Of a DNA stretch of 64,000 nucleotides, positions 17,476 through 28,660 are shown piece by piece. This stretch comes from Myxococcales bacterium. GTDB taxonomy: Bacteria; Myxococcota_A; Polyangia; Palsa-1104. The notes beneath the pieces were generated by a model. The model ran no database searches. It saw only the letters and a program-made list of their open reading frames with translations, and had not been told where the DNA came from. The position numbers and the translations under genes were made by a program. Within the stretch, counting starts at the first letter, position 1, and the number at the start of each line of letters is the position of its first letter. Where the stretch lies: NCBI GenBank assembly GCA_003170275.1, contig PNAM01000079.1, forward strand, positions 104,017 to 168,016, given 5' to 3'.

Positions 17476-20400
17476 ATGCTGAGGCGATTCGCCCCGCGTA
17501 TCTTGGTGGCGACGACGCTGGTGTTTGCCCTGGGAATCGGCTGCGGTTCCGCAGGTGGTGGTGGTTGCGGCGGGCTCAAGCCGCTGCCCGTCGACCCCAA
17601 GCCGCTCGGCTTCCCGACCGATCAAGTGATCGAAGGCGGCATCCAGGCGCGCATCACCAAGCCTGGCATGGACAAGCTGATCAGCGCGGTGACCAACCTC
17701 CTCGAGGGACAGCTCGGGCCGGGCATCTGCGCCGTCACCGAGAATGATCTCGTCGGTAGCCCGGGCGATCTGGTGCACCTGGTCGCGTGCGACTCGAACG
17801 CTTGCCCCGGCGGCGCCAAGGGCTGCCCCGCGCAGATCATCCTCAACTCCAAAGATCGGCCCAACGGCATCAACGATGGGCTCGACACCCTGACGGTGAC
17901 GCTGCCCGATGCGAATCCGCCGGTGGTGCACATCGACCTGGCGTTCGACTTCCACCTGCCGCTGTACATCGACTACGGCTACCTGATCGGCTCGGGTAGC
18001 TGCACCATGGACATCAACGACCATCACTACAGCGGCGACGCGGGCGCGACGCCGGTGCACGTGGCGCTCGACATCGGTCTCGGGATCGATCCGACGACCG
18101 GCGAGCTCACCATCAACCTCAACAACCTGAACATCCTCAACCTCGATCTGACCTCGAGTGGCTGCGGCGCGATCGGCAGCTTCTTGTCGACGCTGCTCAG
18201 CTTCGTCGACAGCACGCTCGGCAACTTGATCATCAACTTCATCGTCGACCTCCTGAAGCCGCAGATCAACACCATCATCCAGGGCTTCTTGCCCAAGCCG
18301 CCGGGCATAGCCGGCGTGTTCGACACCGGCGCGCTGCTCGCCAACTTCAATCCGCCCAAGGACGCCAACCTCGAGATGTTCCTGGTCGCCGGCGGCTACG
18401 TGCAGTCGAAGGCCGGCGGCCTGACCCTCGGTGTGATGTCTGGGCTCAACTCCGATCGCGACGAGACCACCCGCTCGCCGGGCATGACCTCGGAGCCGTC
18501 GCTGTGCGTGCCGTCGCGCCCGACGCCGGATCTGGCGACGCCGCCGTGGATGCTGCCGTTCAACGCCGCGCGCAACGACTTCCTGCTCTCGCCGGCCAAC
18601 GAGTTCTCCGGCAATCCCGATCCGACCAACGGGATGGGCGCGCTCAACGACGTGGCCATCGGCGTGTCGCGCACGTTCTTCGATCTCGCCGGCTTCCACA
18701 TCTACAACTCGGGCACGCTGTGTCTGGCGATCGGCGGCGACGCGCTGCCGCAGCTCAACGCCGGCACGCTGTCGGTGATCGTCGGCTCGCTCGGCAACAT
18801 CCTCGAGGATCGCAAGGCGCCGCTCGAGCTGGTCCTGCGGCCGCAGGTTCCGCTCTCGTTCACCATCGGCGCGGGCACCATGATGGATCCGCTGCTGCAC
18901 GTCGCGATCAGCGACATGCGCATCGACTTCTACGCGTGGATCGAAGAGCGCTTCGTGCGCCTGTTGACCATGGGGCTCGACCTGAACGTCGGGCTCAACC
19001 TGACCGTCGCCAAAGACGCCAACGGCAACGCCGCGATCCAGCCCATGCTGGTCGGCGTGGACGCGGCCAACGTCACCATCCGCGTCTCGAACAGCGACCT
19101 GTTGCAAGAGGATCCGAAGGCGCTCGAGATGGTCTTCCCGTCGCTGATCAACATCGCCACCGGCGCGCTCGGCGGAGTGGTCAAGCCGATCACGCTGCCG
19201 TCGATCACGGGCTTCACGCTCGACGACCTGACCATCCAGCGCGTGCAGACCACGCAGGATGACTTCCTCGCCATCTTCTCGGACATCAAGACCGGCACGC
19301 CGTCGGGGTTGATCGACTGGACCGATCCCAACCATCCCAAGCTGGTGGGCGCGATCCAGACCCTGGCGTCCGTCGAGCATGTGGACGTTCCGTCGGCCGC
19401 GCAGATGCAGGCGATGTTCGCCGGCGGCGGCGCGCAGATCGCGGACATCACCGCCAGGCCGCGCGTGACGCTCAAGCTCGGCACCGAGAACAACGAAGGC
19501 CACCCGGTCGAGTGGGCGTGGAAGATCGACGGGGGGATGTGGCGCGTCTGGACGCAGGATCCGAACCCGGTGATCGCCGACGACGCGTTCTTCCTGCAAG
19601 GACGGCACACCATCGAGGTGCGCTCGCGCGTGGTCAATCAGTGGACCACCGAGGACACCACGCCGGCCAAGCTCAGCGTGTTGATCGACTCGGTGCCGCC
19701 GGAGCTGCACCCGACGCGCGATCTGGTGAAGGACGACCGCCTCTTGTTCGGCGGGTTCGACCTGGTCTCCGACACGGCCGCGCTGACCTACTCGTGGCTC
19801 GGGATCGACGGCCAGCAGACCAACTGGACCTCGGACGATTTCATGAGCATCACCGAGGCGCGCACGCTCACGGAGGACGGCTCCAAGCCGCTCACCCTGT
19901 TCGCGCGCGATGAAGCGGGCAACATCCTGCGCAGCGCGGTGGATCTGAATCCGATCCTCCAGTTCCACGGCCGGACCACCGCACCGGCCACGTCGGGCTG
20001 TGGCTGCACCGTCGGTGGGGCTACGCAGACGTCCAACCTGCTCGGCAGCGGGATGATCCTCCTGCTGGGGCTGCTGGTGCTCCTTCGGCGGCGGACGACT
20101 GGCGTCGCGGCCGCGCTCGGGTTCGCGGCGCTAGGGCTGTACGCGTCGGGCTGCGGCTGCCAGGACAACGGGCTGCAGTGCTCGGTCGACGATGATTGCG
20201 CCAAGATGCAGTGCGCGGCGGGGCAGATCCCGCAGTGCCAGTCGAACATGTGCTTGTGCACCCCGGACGTCCCGCCCGGTGACACGGGGCGCTTCTCGTC
20301 GATGATGCTGCTCGGCCCCAACGCGTACGTCGCCGCGTACAACAATACCTACGGCGATCTGATGATCGGCCACGTGACCCCGCCGGCGGTGGTCACCGAG

Positions 20401-21585
20401 TGGGACTTCGTCGACGGCGTGCCCGACGAGTCGCCGATCTACGCCAACTCGCACGTGCGCGGCGGCATCCAGACCAACGGCGACGACGTGGGCCGCTACA
20501 CGTCGATCCAGGCGACGCCCAAGGGCGATCCGATCATCGCCTACTACGACAAGACGCACGGCGCGCTCAAGTTCGCCAGCTTCGGCGTGTTGCGCTGGCA
20601 CTCGTACACCATCGACAAGGGCGACGGCGCGCCCGAGGGCGGCGGTGACGACATCGGCCGCTGGGCGTCGATGACGCTCGGCCCCGACGGAGCGCCCGGC
20701 ATCGCCTACACCGCGACCGTGCAGCGCGGCCCGATGAGCATGGTCCCCGAGGGTCAGCTGCGCTGGGCGCAGGCCAAGACGCCCGATCCGCGCGGCCCCG
20801 AGGACTGGACCATCACCATCGTCGACTCGCGGCCGCTGCCCGATCCGAACGCGATGACCGGGGCCGACGGCGGCACCAGCCCGGCCGATGGCGGCGTGGA
20901 CATGGCGACGCCTCCGGTGGTGAGCGAACCGCTTTTGCCCGAAGGGATCGCGCTCATGGCGGCGACCGCGCGGAAGCAGGACGGCAGCCCGGCCATCGCC
21001 TACTACGATCGCACGCGCGGCAACCTGCGCTACGTCGAGCTGGTGGCGGGCAAGTGGTCCACGCCGGTGATCCTCGACGGCGAGGCGATGGACGGCAGCG
21101 ACACCGGCGACGTCGGGCAGTACGCGTCGCTGGCGTTCGACCCCAAGGACGTGGCGCACATCTCGTACGTCGACGCGACGCACGACAACCTCCTGTACGT
21201 GAACCTCGCCACCAAGCTGCCCGAGGTGGTGGACGACGGATACCACCCCAAGGACGAGATGACCCTCGACGGGCTCGACTCGCCGGTCTACCACCTGGTG
21301 GGCGACTCGTCGTCGATCCAGACGGTCGGCGGGCTGATCGTGATCGCCTATCAGGACTCGACCGTGGCTGAGCTTCGCCTGGCCGAGAAGGGCATGGACA
21401 ACAAGTGGGTGCTGGCGACCGTCGCGGGCCACGCCATGCCGTTCAAGGGCTCGTACGGCTTCTACGCCAACCTCAAGATCTCGAACCAGCGCGCGATCAT
21501 CTCGTCGTACGCGATCAACCAACACCCCGATACGCCGCTGTTCTACGTCGAGGTCTTCGACATCGACCTCGGCCAGATCATGTAA
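17476..21585 (+). CDS. giant lipoprotein: TULIP/BPI-like halves, MYXO-CTERM-like segment, repeat half
   Basis: 1369 residues. The lipobox is at Cys23 (ALGIGC). Residues ~50-290 and ~385-620 look like two lipid-binding TULIP domains: an amphipathic start with a conserved Gly (IQARITKPGMDKL), and later VAIGVSRTFFDLAGFHIYNS-G, which resembles the second domain of the BPI/LBP family. I infer this from pattern only. At residues 842-875 Cys-Gly-Cys, a hydrophobic helix and RRR form a MYXO-CTERM-like signal that is not at the end. A second lipobox-like ASGC follows (Cys893). The rest has 4-5 repeats built around AYYDxTxG-L, a beta-propeller-type pattern. It may be a fusion of two exported proteins. 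Confidence 0.65.
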   Translation: MLRRFAPRILVATTLVFALGIGCGSAGGGGCGGLKPLPVDPKPLGFPTDQVIEGGIQARITKPGMDKLISAVTNLLEGQLGPGICAVTENDLVGSPGDLVHLVACDSNACPGGAKGCPAQIILNSKDRPNGINDGLDTLTVTLPDANPPVVHIDLAFDFHLPLYIDYGYLIGSGSCTMDINDHHYSGDAGATPVHVALDIGLGIDPTTGELTINLNNLNILNLDLTSSGCGAIGSFLSTLLSFVDSTLGNLIINFIVDLLKPQINTIIQGFLPKPPGIAGVFDTGALLANFNPPKDANLEMFLVAGGYVQSKAGGLTLGVMSGLNSDRDETTRSPGMTSEPSLCVPSRPTPDLATPPWMLPFNAARNDFLLSPANEFSGNPDPTNGMGALNDVAIGVSRTFFDLAGFHIYNSGTLCLAIGGDALPQLNAGTLSVIVGSLGNILEDRKAPLELVLRPQVPLSFTIGAGTMMDPLLHVAISDMRIDFYAWIEERFVRLLTMGLDLNVGLNLTVAKDANGNAAIQPMLVGVDAANVTIRVSNSDLLQEDPKALEMVFPSLINIATGALGGVVKPITLPSITGFTLDDLTIQRVQTTQDDFLAIFSDIKTGTPSGLIDWTDPNHPKLVGAIQTLASVEHVDVPSAAQMQAMFAGGGAQIADITARPRVTLKLGTENNEGHPVEWAWKIDGGMWRVWTQDPNPVIADDAFFLQGRHTIEVRSRVVNQWTTEDTTPAKLSVLIDSVPPELHPTRDLVKDDRLLFGGFDLVSDTAALTYSWLGIDGQQTNWTSDDFMSITEARTLTEDGSKPLTLFARDEAGNILRSAVDLNPILQFHGRTTAPATSGCGCTVGGATQTSNLLGSGMILLLGLLVLLRRRTTGVAAALGFAALGLYASGCGCQDNGLQCSVDDDCAKMQCAAGQIPQCQSNMCLCTPDVPPGDTGRFSSMMLLGPNAYVAAYNNTYGDLMIGHVTPPAVVTEWDFVDGVPDESPIYANSHVRGGIQTNGDDVGRYTSIQATPKGDPIIAYYDKTHGALKFASFGVLRWHSYTIDKGDGAPEGGGDDIGRWASMTLGPDGAPGIAYTATVQRGPMSMVPEGQLRWAQAKTPDPRGPEDWTITIVDSRPLPDPNAMTGADGGTSPADGGVDMATPPVVSEPLLPEGIALMAATARKQDGSPAIAYYDRTRGNLRYVELVAGKWSTPVILDGEAMDGSDTGDVGQYASLAFDPKDVAHISYVDATHDNLLYVNLATKLPEVVDDGYHPKDEMTLDGLDSPVYHLVGDSSSIQTVGGLIVIAYQDSTVAELRLAEKGMDNKWVLATVAGHAMPFKGSYGFYANLKISNQRAIISSYAINQHPDTPLFYVEVFDIDLGQIM

Positions 21586-21600
21586 AGGCGCCCCGCTCGC

Positions 21601-24600
21601 TCAGGGCTGGAACGGGCCCTTCCAGCCGTTGCCGTCGACGTCGACGAAGATGGCGTTGGTGAAGGCGAGCGCGGGGATGCCGCGGGCGGCGAGGTCGAGC
21701 GTGTCGACCAGGTCGGTCATCGGGACGGTCGGGTCGACCGCGTTGGGGATGATCGGGAACAGCCCGGTGTCGCCGGTGGCGCGAGCGACCAGCCACAGAT
21801 CCCGACCGCCCGCGCCGGCGCGCTGGCGGGCCAGGAGCATGTCGGCGTCTACGTCGGTCACGTCGATGGCGATCTCGAGCCGCGCGCTGGCGGCGACGCC
21901 CGGGACGGTCTCGACCGAGGTGACGGTCATCGCGCGCGCGCCGCCGAGGCCCATCGCGCAGCGCGCCGTGGGGACGGCGCGCGTGGTGAAACAGACGGCG
22001 GGCACCAGCGCAGCGGGGTCCATGCCCTTGGGCGTCGGGATGTCGAAGGTGTTGTTGGCGAAGATCTCGACGGTGTCGACCGGCGCCCACGCCGAGGTGA
22101 CCACCGTGAGGTGCATGGCGAGCGGTCCGCTCGCGTGCGCCACCGTCGAGCCGATGCCCATCCCGTCGACGGTGAACTGCAGGAACGGCGCGTTGGTCAC
22201 CACCACGTCGTGCGGCACGCCCTTGCCCGACAGCGTCGCGACCACCGCGTCTTCGAGCCCGGCCGAGATCGCGCCCGGCGAATCGTCCGGCACGCGCACC
22301 AGCGTGCGCGGCAGCCCGCCGGGGCTGGAGATCCACTCGTGCGAATCGGACACGCCGGTGGGCGTGGGCGTAAAGCCGAACGAGAGAAAGTTCATCCAAT
22401 CGCGCAGGTTGATGTCGACCTTCTGATCGACGCGCTCGCCGTCGACGACCATGGCGGGCAGGTGGAACCCGTTGTAGATCTCGTGCGAATCGAAGGTGGG
22501 CGCGAACAGCGCCTGGTCCTCGGGCAGCCCGAGGATGAGCGCGCTCACCGGCATCAGCTTGGAGTCGCCGTAGAAGGTGTGCGCGCCGAAGTCGAAGCGC
22601 AGCCCCACGCGATCGAAGGTCTGCTGGAACGACGAGAAGTCGCCCGGCATCGAGCGCGGATGGTTGACCTGCACCACCTTGGCGCCCTGCTTGCGGAGCC
22701 CGTCGAAGATCTGCGGCGGCGGCAGGTTGAGGCCCAGCTCGCCGCCCGCCCAGTCGAGCGCGCCGCCGTTGGGCGACAGCGGATCGACCACCAACGGGAA
22801 GCCGATGAAGTGCCCGTAGTCCCATGCGGTGGTCTCGACCCCGATCGAGCTGTCGAGCAGATCGTTGGCGCCGAGCGCGTCGATCAACGGCGCGTAGTCG
22901 AACAGCACGTCGTGCTCCGACGAGGAGATGAAGTCGGTGCCGTCGACCAGGTAGCTCACCACGCGATCTTCGGGCGGCGTGACCGCGTCGGGCGAGATGT
23001 GCGAGTGCTGGTGGAAGTCGGCCGCCACGTAGCCCGGTGTGGGCGCCACGTGATCGAGGACCGCGTCGACGCGCGCGCCGCCCGCGGGAAGATCGACGAC
23101 CTGCTCGAAGCGGCTCCACTCCGGCCCGCGCGAAGCGATCACGCGATACCTGCCGGGGACCAGCGGGATCGGGTGATCGTAACGGGTCGCCAGCGTCGAG
23201 TCGCCGTAGCGCGAGTGGATCCAGTTGGCGATGCCGTACGGCAGCACGTCCTTGACCGTGTCGCGGAAGTGCCGATCGGGGACTGCGCCCGGCGCGCCCA
23301 CGACGGTGATCTTGGCGGGGATGGACGCGCCCGCGCGATCCTTGACGGTGTAGTCGATCATCGCCGCCGCCGGGATGGTGAGCGCTACGTCGCCGCCGGG
23401 GATCGACGCGCTGACCGGAGCGCCGCGCCGCCACCCGTCGCCCTCGGCCTGGAACTGATAGCTGCCCGCCGGCAACGCGCCGGCGAACCGCCCGTCGCCG
23501 TCCACGCTCAACGTGGTCAACAGCTGCGCGCCCGCCGGCTGCGCCGGATCGAGCACGGTCACGCGCGCGCCCGCGCCCGCCGCCACCGTCCCGGAGAACG
23601 GCACGGTCGCCTCGCCGCGCAGCGCGTGCGCCTGCGCGGTCACGTCGCCGACGTCGCGCCCGACGACCAGCTCGACCTCGCGCGTGGCGGTGCCGTTGGA
23701 CTTGACCACCAGCGACTGCCCGGTCGAGCCGAACGCATCGAACAGATCCTTGAGCTGATACACCTCGACGTCGACGCCGGCGATCGGCACTGAAGCGCCG
23801 GCGATCGTCTGGTCGGTGAACACCGGCACGATCCCGTAGGCGATGTCGCGGCCGAGGAACGCCGCGTAGGTCACCAGCGGAAACTTGGAGGTGCCGACGA
23901 TGTCGGCGAACCCGAGCTCGCCGAAGCCCAGAAACGGGTGAAAGATCTCCGGCCCCGCGCCGGTGTCCGAGAGCGTGCCCCAGGTGGTGGCCTCGTCGAG
24001 GTCGCCCGGGTTGTAGAAGGTGTAGATCATCCGCAGCTGCGTCTGGCCCGGCGACAGGATATAGGTGACCGCGGCGCGCCACTTGAGATCGATGTCGGCG
24101 CGATAGTCGTCGGCGATGCCGATGGCGAAGCTGCCCAGGCCGGGCAGGTTGATGAAGTCGTCCTTGGCGTCGTGCCCGCGGAAGCGCAACACCGCCGGCC
24201 CGCCCTTGGCGCCGTCGCGCACGATCTCGACCGAGTCCCAGTTGATGGTGCGGCCGAGCTGCAGAAACGCGGACACCTCGCCGAGCTGATCGCCCGCCGG
24301 CGCGTCGACGCGGTCGAGATCGATCACGTTGCCGCCGAACGGACAGGGCCCGATCGCGCGTCCGGGCGCCTGCACCACCATGCGCAGCTTTTCGTTGCGC
24401 ATGAAGTAGTCGCCCACGAGGCCCTGCGACGCGGGACCCTTGACCCGCTCCTGCTCGTAGTTCTCGGCGGTGAGCCGCCCGGCCGCCGCGAGCGCAGCGC
24501 CGCCGGTGGGCGGTAGGGGCGGCAGCGCGTTCTCCAGCGGGTCGCCCGAGCTGCAGCCAAACGCAAACAATATTGGTAGGCCAAGACAAATGTGACGCAT
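21601..24600 (-). CDS. CehA/McbA-type PHP-domain lipoprotein
   Basis: 999 residues from ATG 24600, chosen because the lipobox (LFAFGC) follows at once. The N-terminal half has beta-sandwich/carboxypeptidase-regulatory-like segments (DGDGRFAGALPAGSYQFQAE). From ~525 a PHP metallophosphoesterase-like domain begins with DFHQHSHIS, continues with GTDFISSSEHD and VNHPRS, and ends with the SDSHEW motif, supplying the metal-binding His and Asp residues expected of the CehA/McbA family. Family members hydrolyse carbamates or phosphate esters; the substrate here is unknown. It converges with the giant lipoprotein, 15 bases apart. Confidence 0.75.
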   Translation of the reverse strand: MRHICLGLPILFAFGCSSGDPLENALPPLPPTGGAALAAAGRLTAENYEQERVKGPASQGLVGDYFMRNEKLRMVVQAPGRAIGPCPFGGNVIDLDRVDAPAGDQLGEVSAFLQLGRTINWDSVEIVRDGAKGGPAVLRFRGHDAKDDFINLPGLGSFAIGIADDYRADIDLKWRAAVTYILSPGQTQLRMIYTFYNPGDLDEATTWGTLSDTGAGPEIFHPFLGFGELGFADIVGTSKFPLVTYAAFLGRDIAYGIVPVFTDQTIAGASVPIAGVDVEVYQLKDLFDAFGSTGQSLVVKSNGTATREVELVVGRDVGDVTAQAHALRGEATVPFSGTVAAGAGARVTVLDPAQPAGAQLLTTLSVDGDGRFAGALPAGSYQFQAEGDGWRRGAPVSASIPGGDVALTIPAAAMIDYTVKDRAGASIPAKITVVGAPGAVPDRHFRDTVKDVLPYGIANWIHSRYGDSTLATRYDHPIPLVPGRYRVIASRGPEWSRFEQVVDLPAGGARVDAVLDHVAPTPGYVAADFHQHSHISPDAVTPPEDRVVSYLVDGTDFISSSEHDVLFDYAPLIDALGANDLLDSSIGVETTAWDYGHFIGFPLVVDPLSPNGGALDWAGGELGLNLPPPQIFDGLRKQGAKVVQVNHPRSMPGDFSSFQQTFDRVGLRFDFGAHTFYGDSKLMPVSALILGLPEDQALFAPTFDSHEIYNGFHLPAMVVDGERVDQKVDINLRDWMNFLSFGFTPTPTGVSDSHEWISSPGGLPRTLVRVPDDSPGAISAGLEDAVVATLSGKGVPHDVVVTNAPFLQFTVDGMGIGSTVAHASGPLAMHLTVVTSAWAPVDTVEIFANNTFDIPTPKGMDPAALVPAVCFTTRAVPTARCAMGLGGARAMTVTSVETVPGVAASARLEIAIDVTDVDADMLLARQRAGAGGRDLWLVARATGDTGLFPIIPNAVDPTVPMTDLVDTLDLAARGIPALAFTNAIFVDVDGNGWKGPFQP

Positions 24601-24699
24601 GGGTGACCAGCATATCATCGCTCCCGCGATGGAACGCCGCCTTCGGCGCAAGGAAGGGTTCACCTTGTTTTTGCGGAGCGTGTTGCCTAGCGTGCGAGC

Positions 24700-25332
24700 G
24701 TGATCTGCCGCTGTCAGCCAACCCACCGGGGACGACCGCTCGATCTGGCGGCGCTGCACGCGAGCCCGCCGCCGCGCGACCCGGCCGCGCCGTGGCCGTT
24801 CCTGATCGTGCCTGGCTACACGCCGCTGTTCGGCTGGACCGGCGGCCTGCACCCGAAGAGCGTCGCGCGGCTCGAGCTCGCGCTCGCCGATCTGAACGCG
24901 CACCTTGCGCCGGCGGTGATCGTCTCGGGCGGCGCGGTGCACTCCGTCGAGAACGAAGCGGTGCTCATGCGCGACTGGCTGCTCGCGCGCGGCGTGGCCG
25001 CCGAGCGGATCGTCGTCGAGCCCTGCGCGCGTCACACCACCACCAACCTGCGCAACGCCGGGCGCATCCTGCTCTCGCACGGCGCCGCCGAGGCGCTGGT
25101 GGTCACCTCCGACGGGCCCGACTGGCGTCTGCACCGGCGCGGCTGGCGCTTCGCCGAGCAGGCCTACTATCTCGGATTTCCTTGGCTTTCGACGTTCCAT
25201 CTGCGCTGCCTGCGGGAGCTCGGATACCGCGTCGGCGAGCTCACCTGGCTCGAGCCGAACCGCGTCCGCTTCCGGCCCTCGAACGAGGTCTTTCGCGCGT
25301 CGTGGCGGGAGTCGCTCGACGGAGATCCCTGA
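24700..25332 (+). CDS. YdcF/ElyC-like DUF218 protein
   Basis: 210 residues from GTG 24700. The DUF218 pattern is present: FLIVPGYTP near the start, then a G-rich VIVSGGAVHSVENEAVLMRDWL, then IVVEPCARHTTTNLRNA and VTSDGPDWRLHR. Members such as SanA, ElyC and YdcF affect envelope integrity or bind nucleotides. No signal peptide or membrane helix is seen, so this one is probably cytoplasmic. Divergent from the PHP gene with 99 bases between starts. Confidence 0.75.
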   Translation: MICRCQPTHRGRPLDLAALHASPPPRDPAAPWPFLIVPGYTPLFGWTGGLHPKSVARLELALADLNAHLAPAVIVSGGAVHSVENEAVLMRDWLLARGVAAERIVVEPCARHTTTNLRNAGRILLSHGAAEALVVTSDGPDWRLHRRGWRFAEQAYYLGFPWLSTFHLRCLRELGYRVGELTWLEPNRVRFRPSNEVFRASWRESLDGDP

Positions 25333-25401
25333 CCACCGAACGATTTGTAAAGATTTGTAAGCGTTCGCGCAACGTTCGCACTCTGGGGCGCGTATGATGA
25401 G

Positions 25402-25917
25402 TTACCGAGGCTGGACCGCTGGGGGGACTGGTCCAGCCTCGCTCTTCTTCTTGATCGGGTCCACCGGCGGCCCTTTGGCAAGCGTCAGACGCAGGTTGCC
25501 GAACAGCACCTCGCCGGCGCCGCGGGCCATCAGCGGCGCTTCCGCCAACGTGCCGTGCATCGTGGCGCGGCCCTTCTTCGGGATCATCGCCGCGCACAAC
25601 CACAGCCTGGTCCCCTGGGGTACGAACACCTCGGAAAAGAAGTCGGTGCCGCGCGACAGCTTCTCGGCGAACGCGCGCGTCTCCGGCTTCCAGCACTCGC
25701 CGTCGGCGACGTAGACCATCGCGTCGCCGGTCACGCCCTTCGGGAAGGTGAGCGTGCCGCCGATCTCGACCTCGGCGTTGGGCGGCAGCGGCGGCGGCGC
25801 GGGCGGGACCGGCGCGCGCGCTACCGGCGAGGGGGCCTTGGGCCGCGGCGGATCATCCGCGGGGGACGGAGGCGAGACGCAGCCGGCGAGGCACAACACC
25901 CACAGCACGTTCCTCAT
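25402..25917 (-). CDS. small Pro-rich lipoprotein
   Basis: 171 residues from ATG 25917. The lipobox (LCLAGC) precedes a Pro-rich linker, followed by a compact domain (~60-150) with GGTLTFPKGVTGDAMVYVAD and a conserved Cys. Function unknown. Its start overlaps the stop of the YkgJ-type gene by 4 bases. It is the last gene of a four-gene operon beginning at 28610. Confidence 0.6.
   Translation of the reverse strand: MRNVLWVLCLAGCVSPPSPADDPPRPKAPSPVARAPVPPAPPPLPPNAEVEIGGTLTFPKGVTGDAMVYVADGECWKPETRAFAEKLSRGTDFFSEVFVPQGTRLWLCAAMIPKKGRATMHGTLAEAPLMARGAGEVLFGNLRLTLAKGPPVDPIKKKSEAGPVPPAVQPR
25406..25441. terminator. 12-bp perfect hairpin, probable bidirectional terminator
   Basis: CGAGGCTGGACC (25406-25417) pairs without mismatch with GGTCCAGCCTCG (25430-25441). 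On the plus strand it is followed by CTCTTCTTCTTG. It lies between the convergent DUF218 gene and the small lipoprotein gene, overlapping the last codons of the latter. Confidence 0.6.
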
Positions 25918-26450
25918 GGCGTCAGGATCCTCTTGTCGAAGTCGACCCAGATGCGCGGGTCCTTGCGGCAATCATACGTCCGGCAGGGCGCTGGGCGGCG
26001 AACATACGCCTCGCAGCGACGGGTGGCAGGCTCGGAATGAGTGCAGTAGCCGTCCTCGCGCTTGCGGATCTGATACGGCCGGCCGTAGTCCCAGTCGAGC
26101 ACGTGCTCGTCGAGATCCTGCGCCGAGAGACACACCGTGAGCTTGCAGCAGCGCGCCTGGCACAGCGGCAGGAGCTGCGCGCAGTCGATCTGCGGCAGGT
26201 CCGCGAGCGCGTACTTGTCGATCGCCTTGCCCAGCTTGACCACCGGGCGCTCCGCGAGCGCTTCGGTCGCGTCGTCGAGCGCATGCTGGCGCTTTCGCTC
26301 GAACGCTTCAGGCGGCAGCGCGCCGGTCGCGATCAGCGTTTCGATCAACGCCTTGAGCGTCGCGCCGGCGTCCGCCTGCGCCAGCCGCGCTTCGACGGAT
26401 TGGTGCAAGAGCAGCCGGAGCGCGTCCTCGAGTTGGTCGCGCTCCGCCAT
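25914..26450 (-). CDS. YkgJ-family cysteine-cluster protein
   Basis: 178 residues. The Cys cluster of the YkgJ/Fe-S oxidoreductase-like family is present: CAQLLPLCQARCCKLTVC, then GYCTHSEPATRRCEAY, then PAPCRTYDCRKD. The family is thought to bind zinc or an Fe-S cluster; its role is unknown. N-terminal ~80 residues are helical. It starts 2 bases after the stop of the glycosyltransferase gene. Confidence 0.78.
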   Translation of the reverse strand: MAERDQLEDALRLLLHQSVEARLAQADAGATLKALIETLIATGALPPEAFERKRQHALDDATEALAERPVVKLGKAIDKYALADLPQIDCAQLLPLCQARCCKLTVCLSAQDLDEHVLDWDYGRPYQIRKREDGYCTHSEPATRRCEAYVRRPAPCRTYDCRKDPRIWVDFDKRILTP

Positions 26451-26451
26451 G

Positions 26452-27584
26452 CTACGCCGCGACGGAGGACTTTTCGGCTGCGTTGCGGTGGCAGCGATCC
26501 TGCGCCAACCGGTAGACCTCGAGGTGCTGCGCGAGCACCGGGTCCCATGCGAAGCGCGCCGCCGACTTGCGCGTCGCCGCCGCCATGCGCGCGCGCATCG
26601 GCGCGTCGGTCACCAGCTGCACGATGTAGTCGGCGAACTCTTCTTCGTTGGCGGCGAGGAAGCCCTCGCGCCCGTGCTGGATGATGTCGCCCACGCCGCC
26701 GTGGCTCATGGCCACCGCCGGCACGCCGGCGCACAGCGCCTCGAGCGTGGCGATGCTGAGCGCCTCCTTGCACGTCGGCAGGATGAACACCGACGAGCGC
26801 GCCAGCACCTTCTTCACCTCCGAGCGCGGCTGCCAGCCGAGCACCTCGAGATGCTGCCGCACGCCGAGCCGCTCCGCCTCGCGCTCCACCTTCTTGCGCT
26901 CCGACCCGTCGCCGACCAGCGTGAAGATCGGACGCAGCGACGCAGGCAGCTTGGCGTACACGCGCGGCATCGCGCGCACCACCTCGATCGGGCGCTTGCG
27001 CTTGTACAGCCGCATCACCGAGGTGATGCGCAGCGGCGCGTTCGGCTCCGGCTCGGCAGCCGCGTCCCACTCGTCCAACTTGACGCCGTTGGGCAGCACC
27101 ACCACGTCGCGGCCGGACACGCGTTCCATCTCGCCCGCCACGTAGCTCGACACCGCGGTGATCACGTTGGGCCAGTGGGTCCACGGATAGAACCGGTTGG
27201 CCACCGCCAGCAGCCGCCCGCCGGCGCCCGCGAGCACCGAGTGCTCGGTGAGCACGCTCGGGATGCGGTGTTTGTGCGCCAGGTACGCGGCGGCCTGCGA
27301 GAGCGGCGAGAACGCGGTGTGGCAGTGCACGACGTCGTAGTTGCCGTCGAGCAGCAGGCGCTCGAGCGCCGAGATGCTGCGCGCGCGATAGATCACGCGA
27401 TAGAGCGGCAGCAGCGGCCCGTCGAGCCGGTGCACGCGGATACCGTCGATCTCCGGCTCGCCGCGCGTCGAGGTGATCACCTCGACCTCGTGGCCGTGCG
27501 CCTTGAGCTCGCGCGCCAGATCGCGCATCTGCATCTCGAGCCCGCCAATCCGTGGCGCGTACCAATCACATACCAGCGCTACTT

Positions 27585-27588
<4 letters not shown>
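26452..27588 (-). CDS. GT4-family glycosyltransferase
   Basis: 378 residues from ATG 27588. The N-terminal Rossmann domain carries the glycine-rich loop of GT-B enzymes (WYAPRIGGLEMQMRDLARE) and the C-terminal domain has the donor-binding EALSIATLEALCAGVPAVAM, matching the E-x7-E signature of family GT4. It likely transfers a nucleotide-activated sugar to a lipid or surface glycan. It overlaps the radical SAM gene by 4 bases, so the two products probably act together. Confidence 0.88.
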
Positions 27589-28610
<1,022 letters not shown>

Positions 28611-28660
28611 AAAGCAAAAGCAATGGACGCGCCAGGCGCAAAAGGATAGGAGTTGAGCGC

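Noticed and set aside
21601..25200. Longer version of the PHP protein starting at 25200
   Set aside because: The extra ~200 residues are antisense to the DUF218 gene and the lipobox leader fits a start at 24600.
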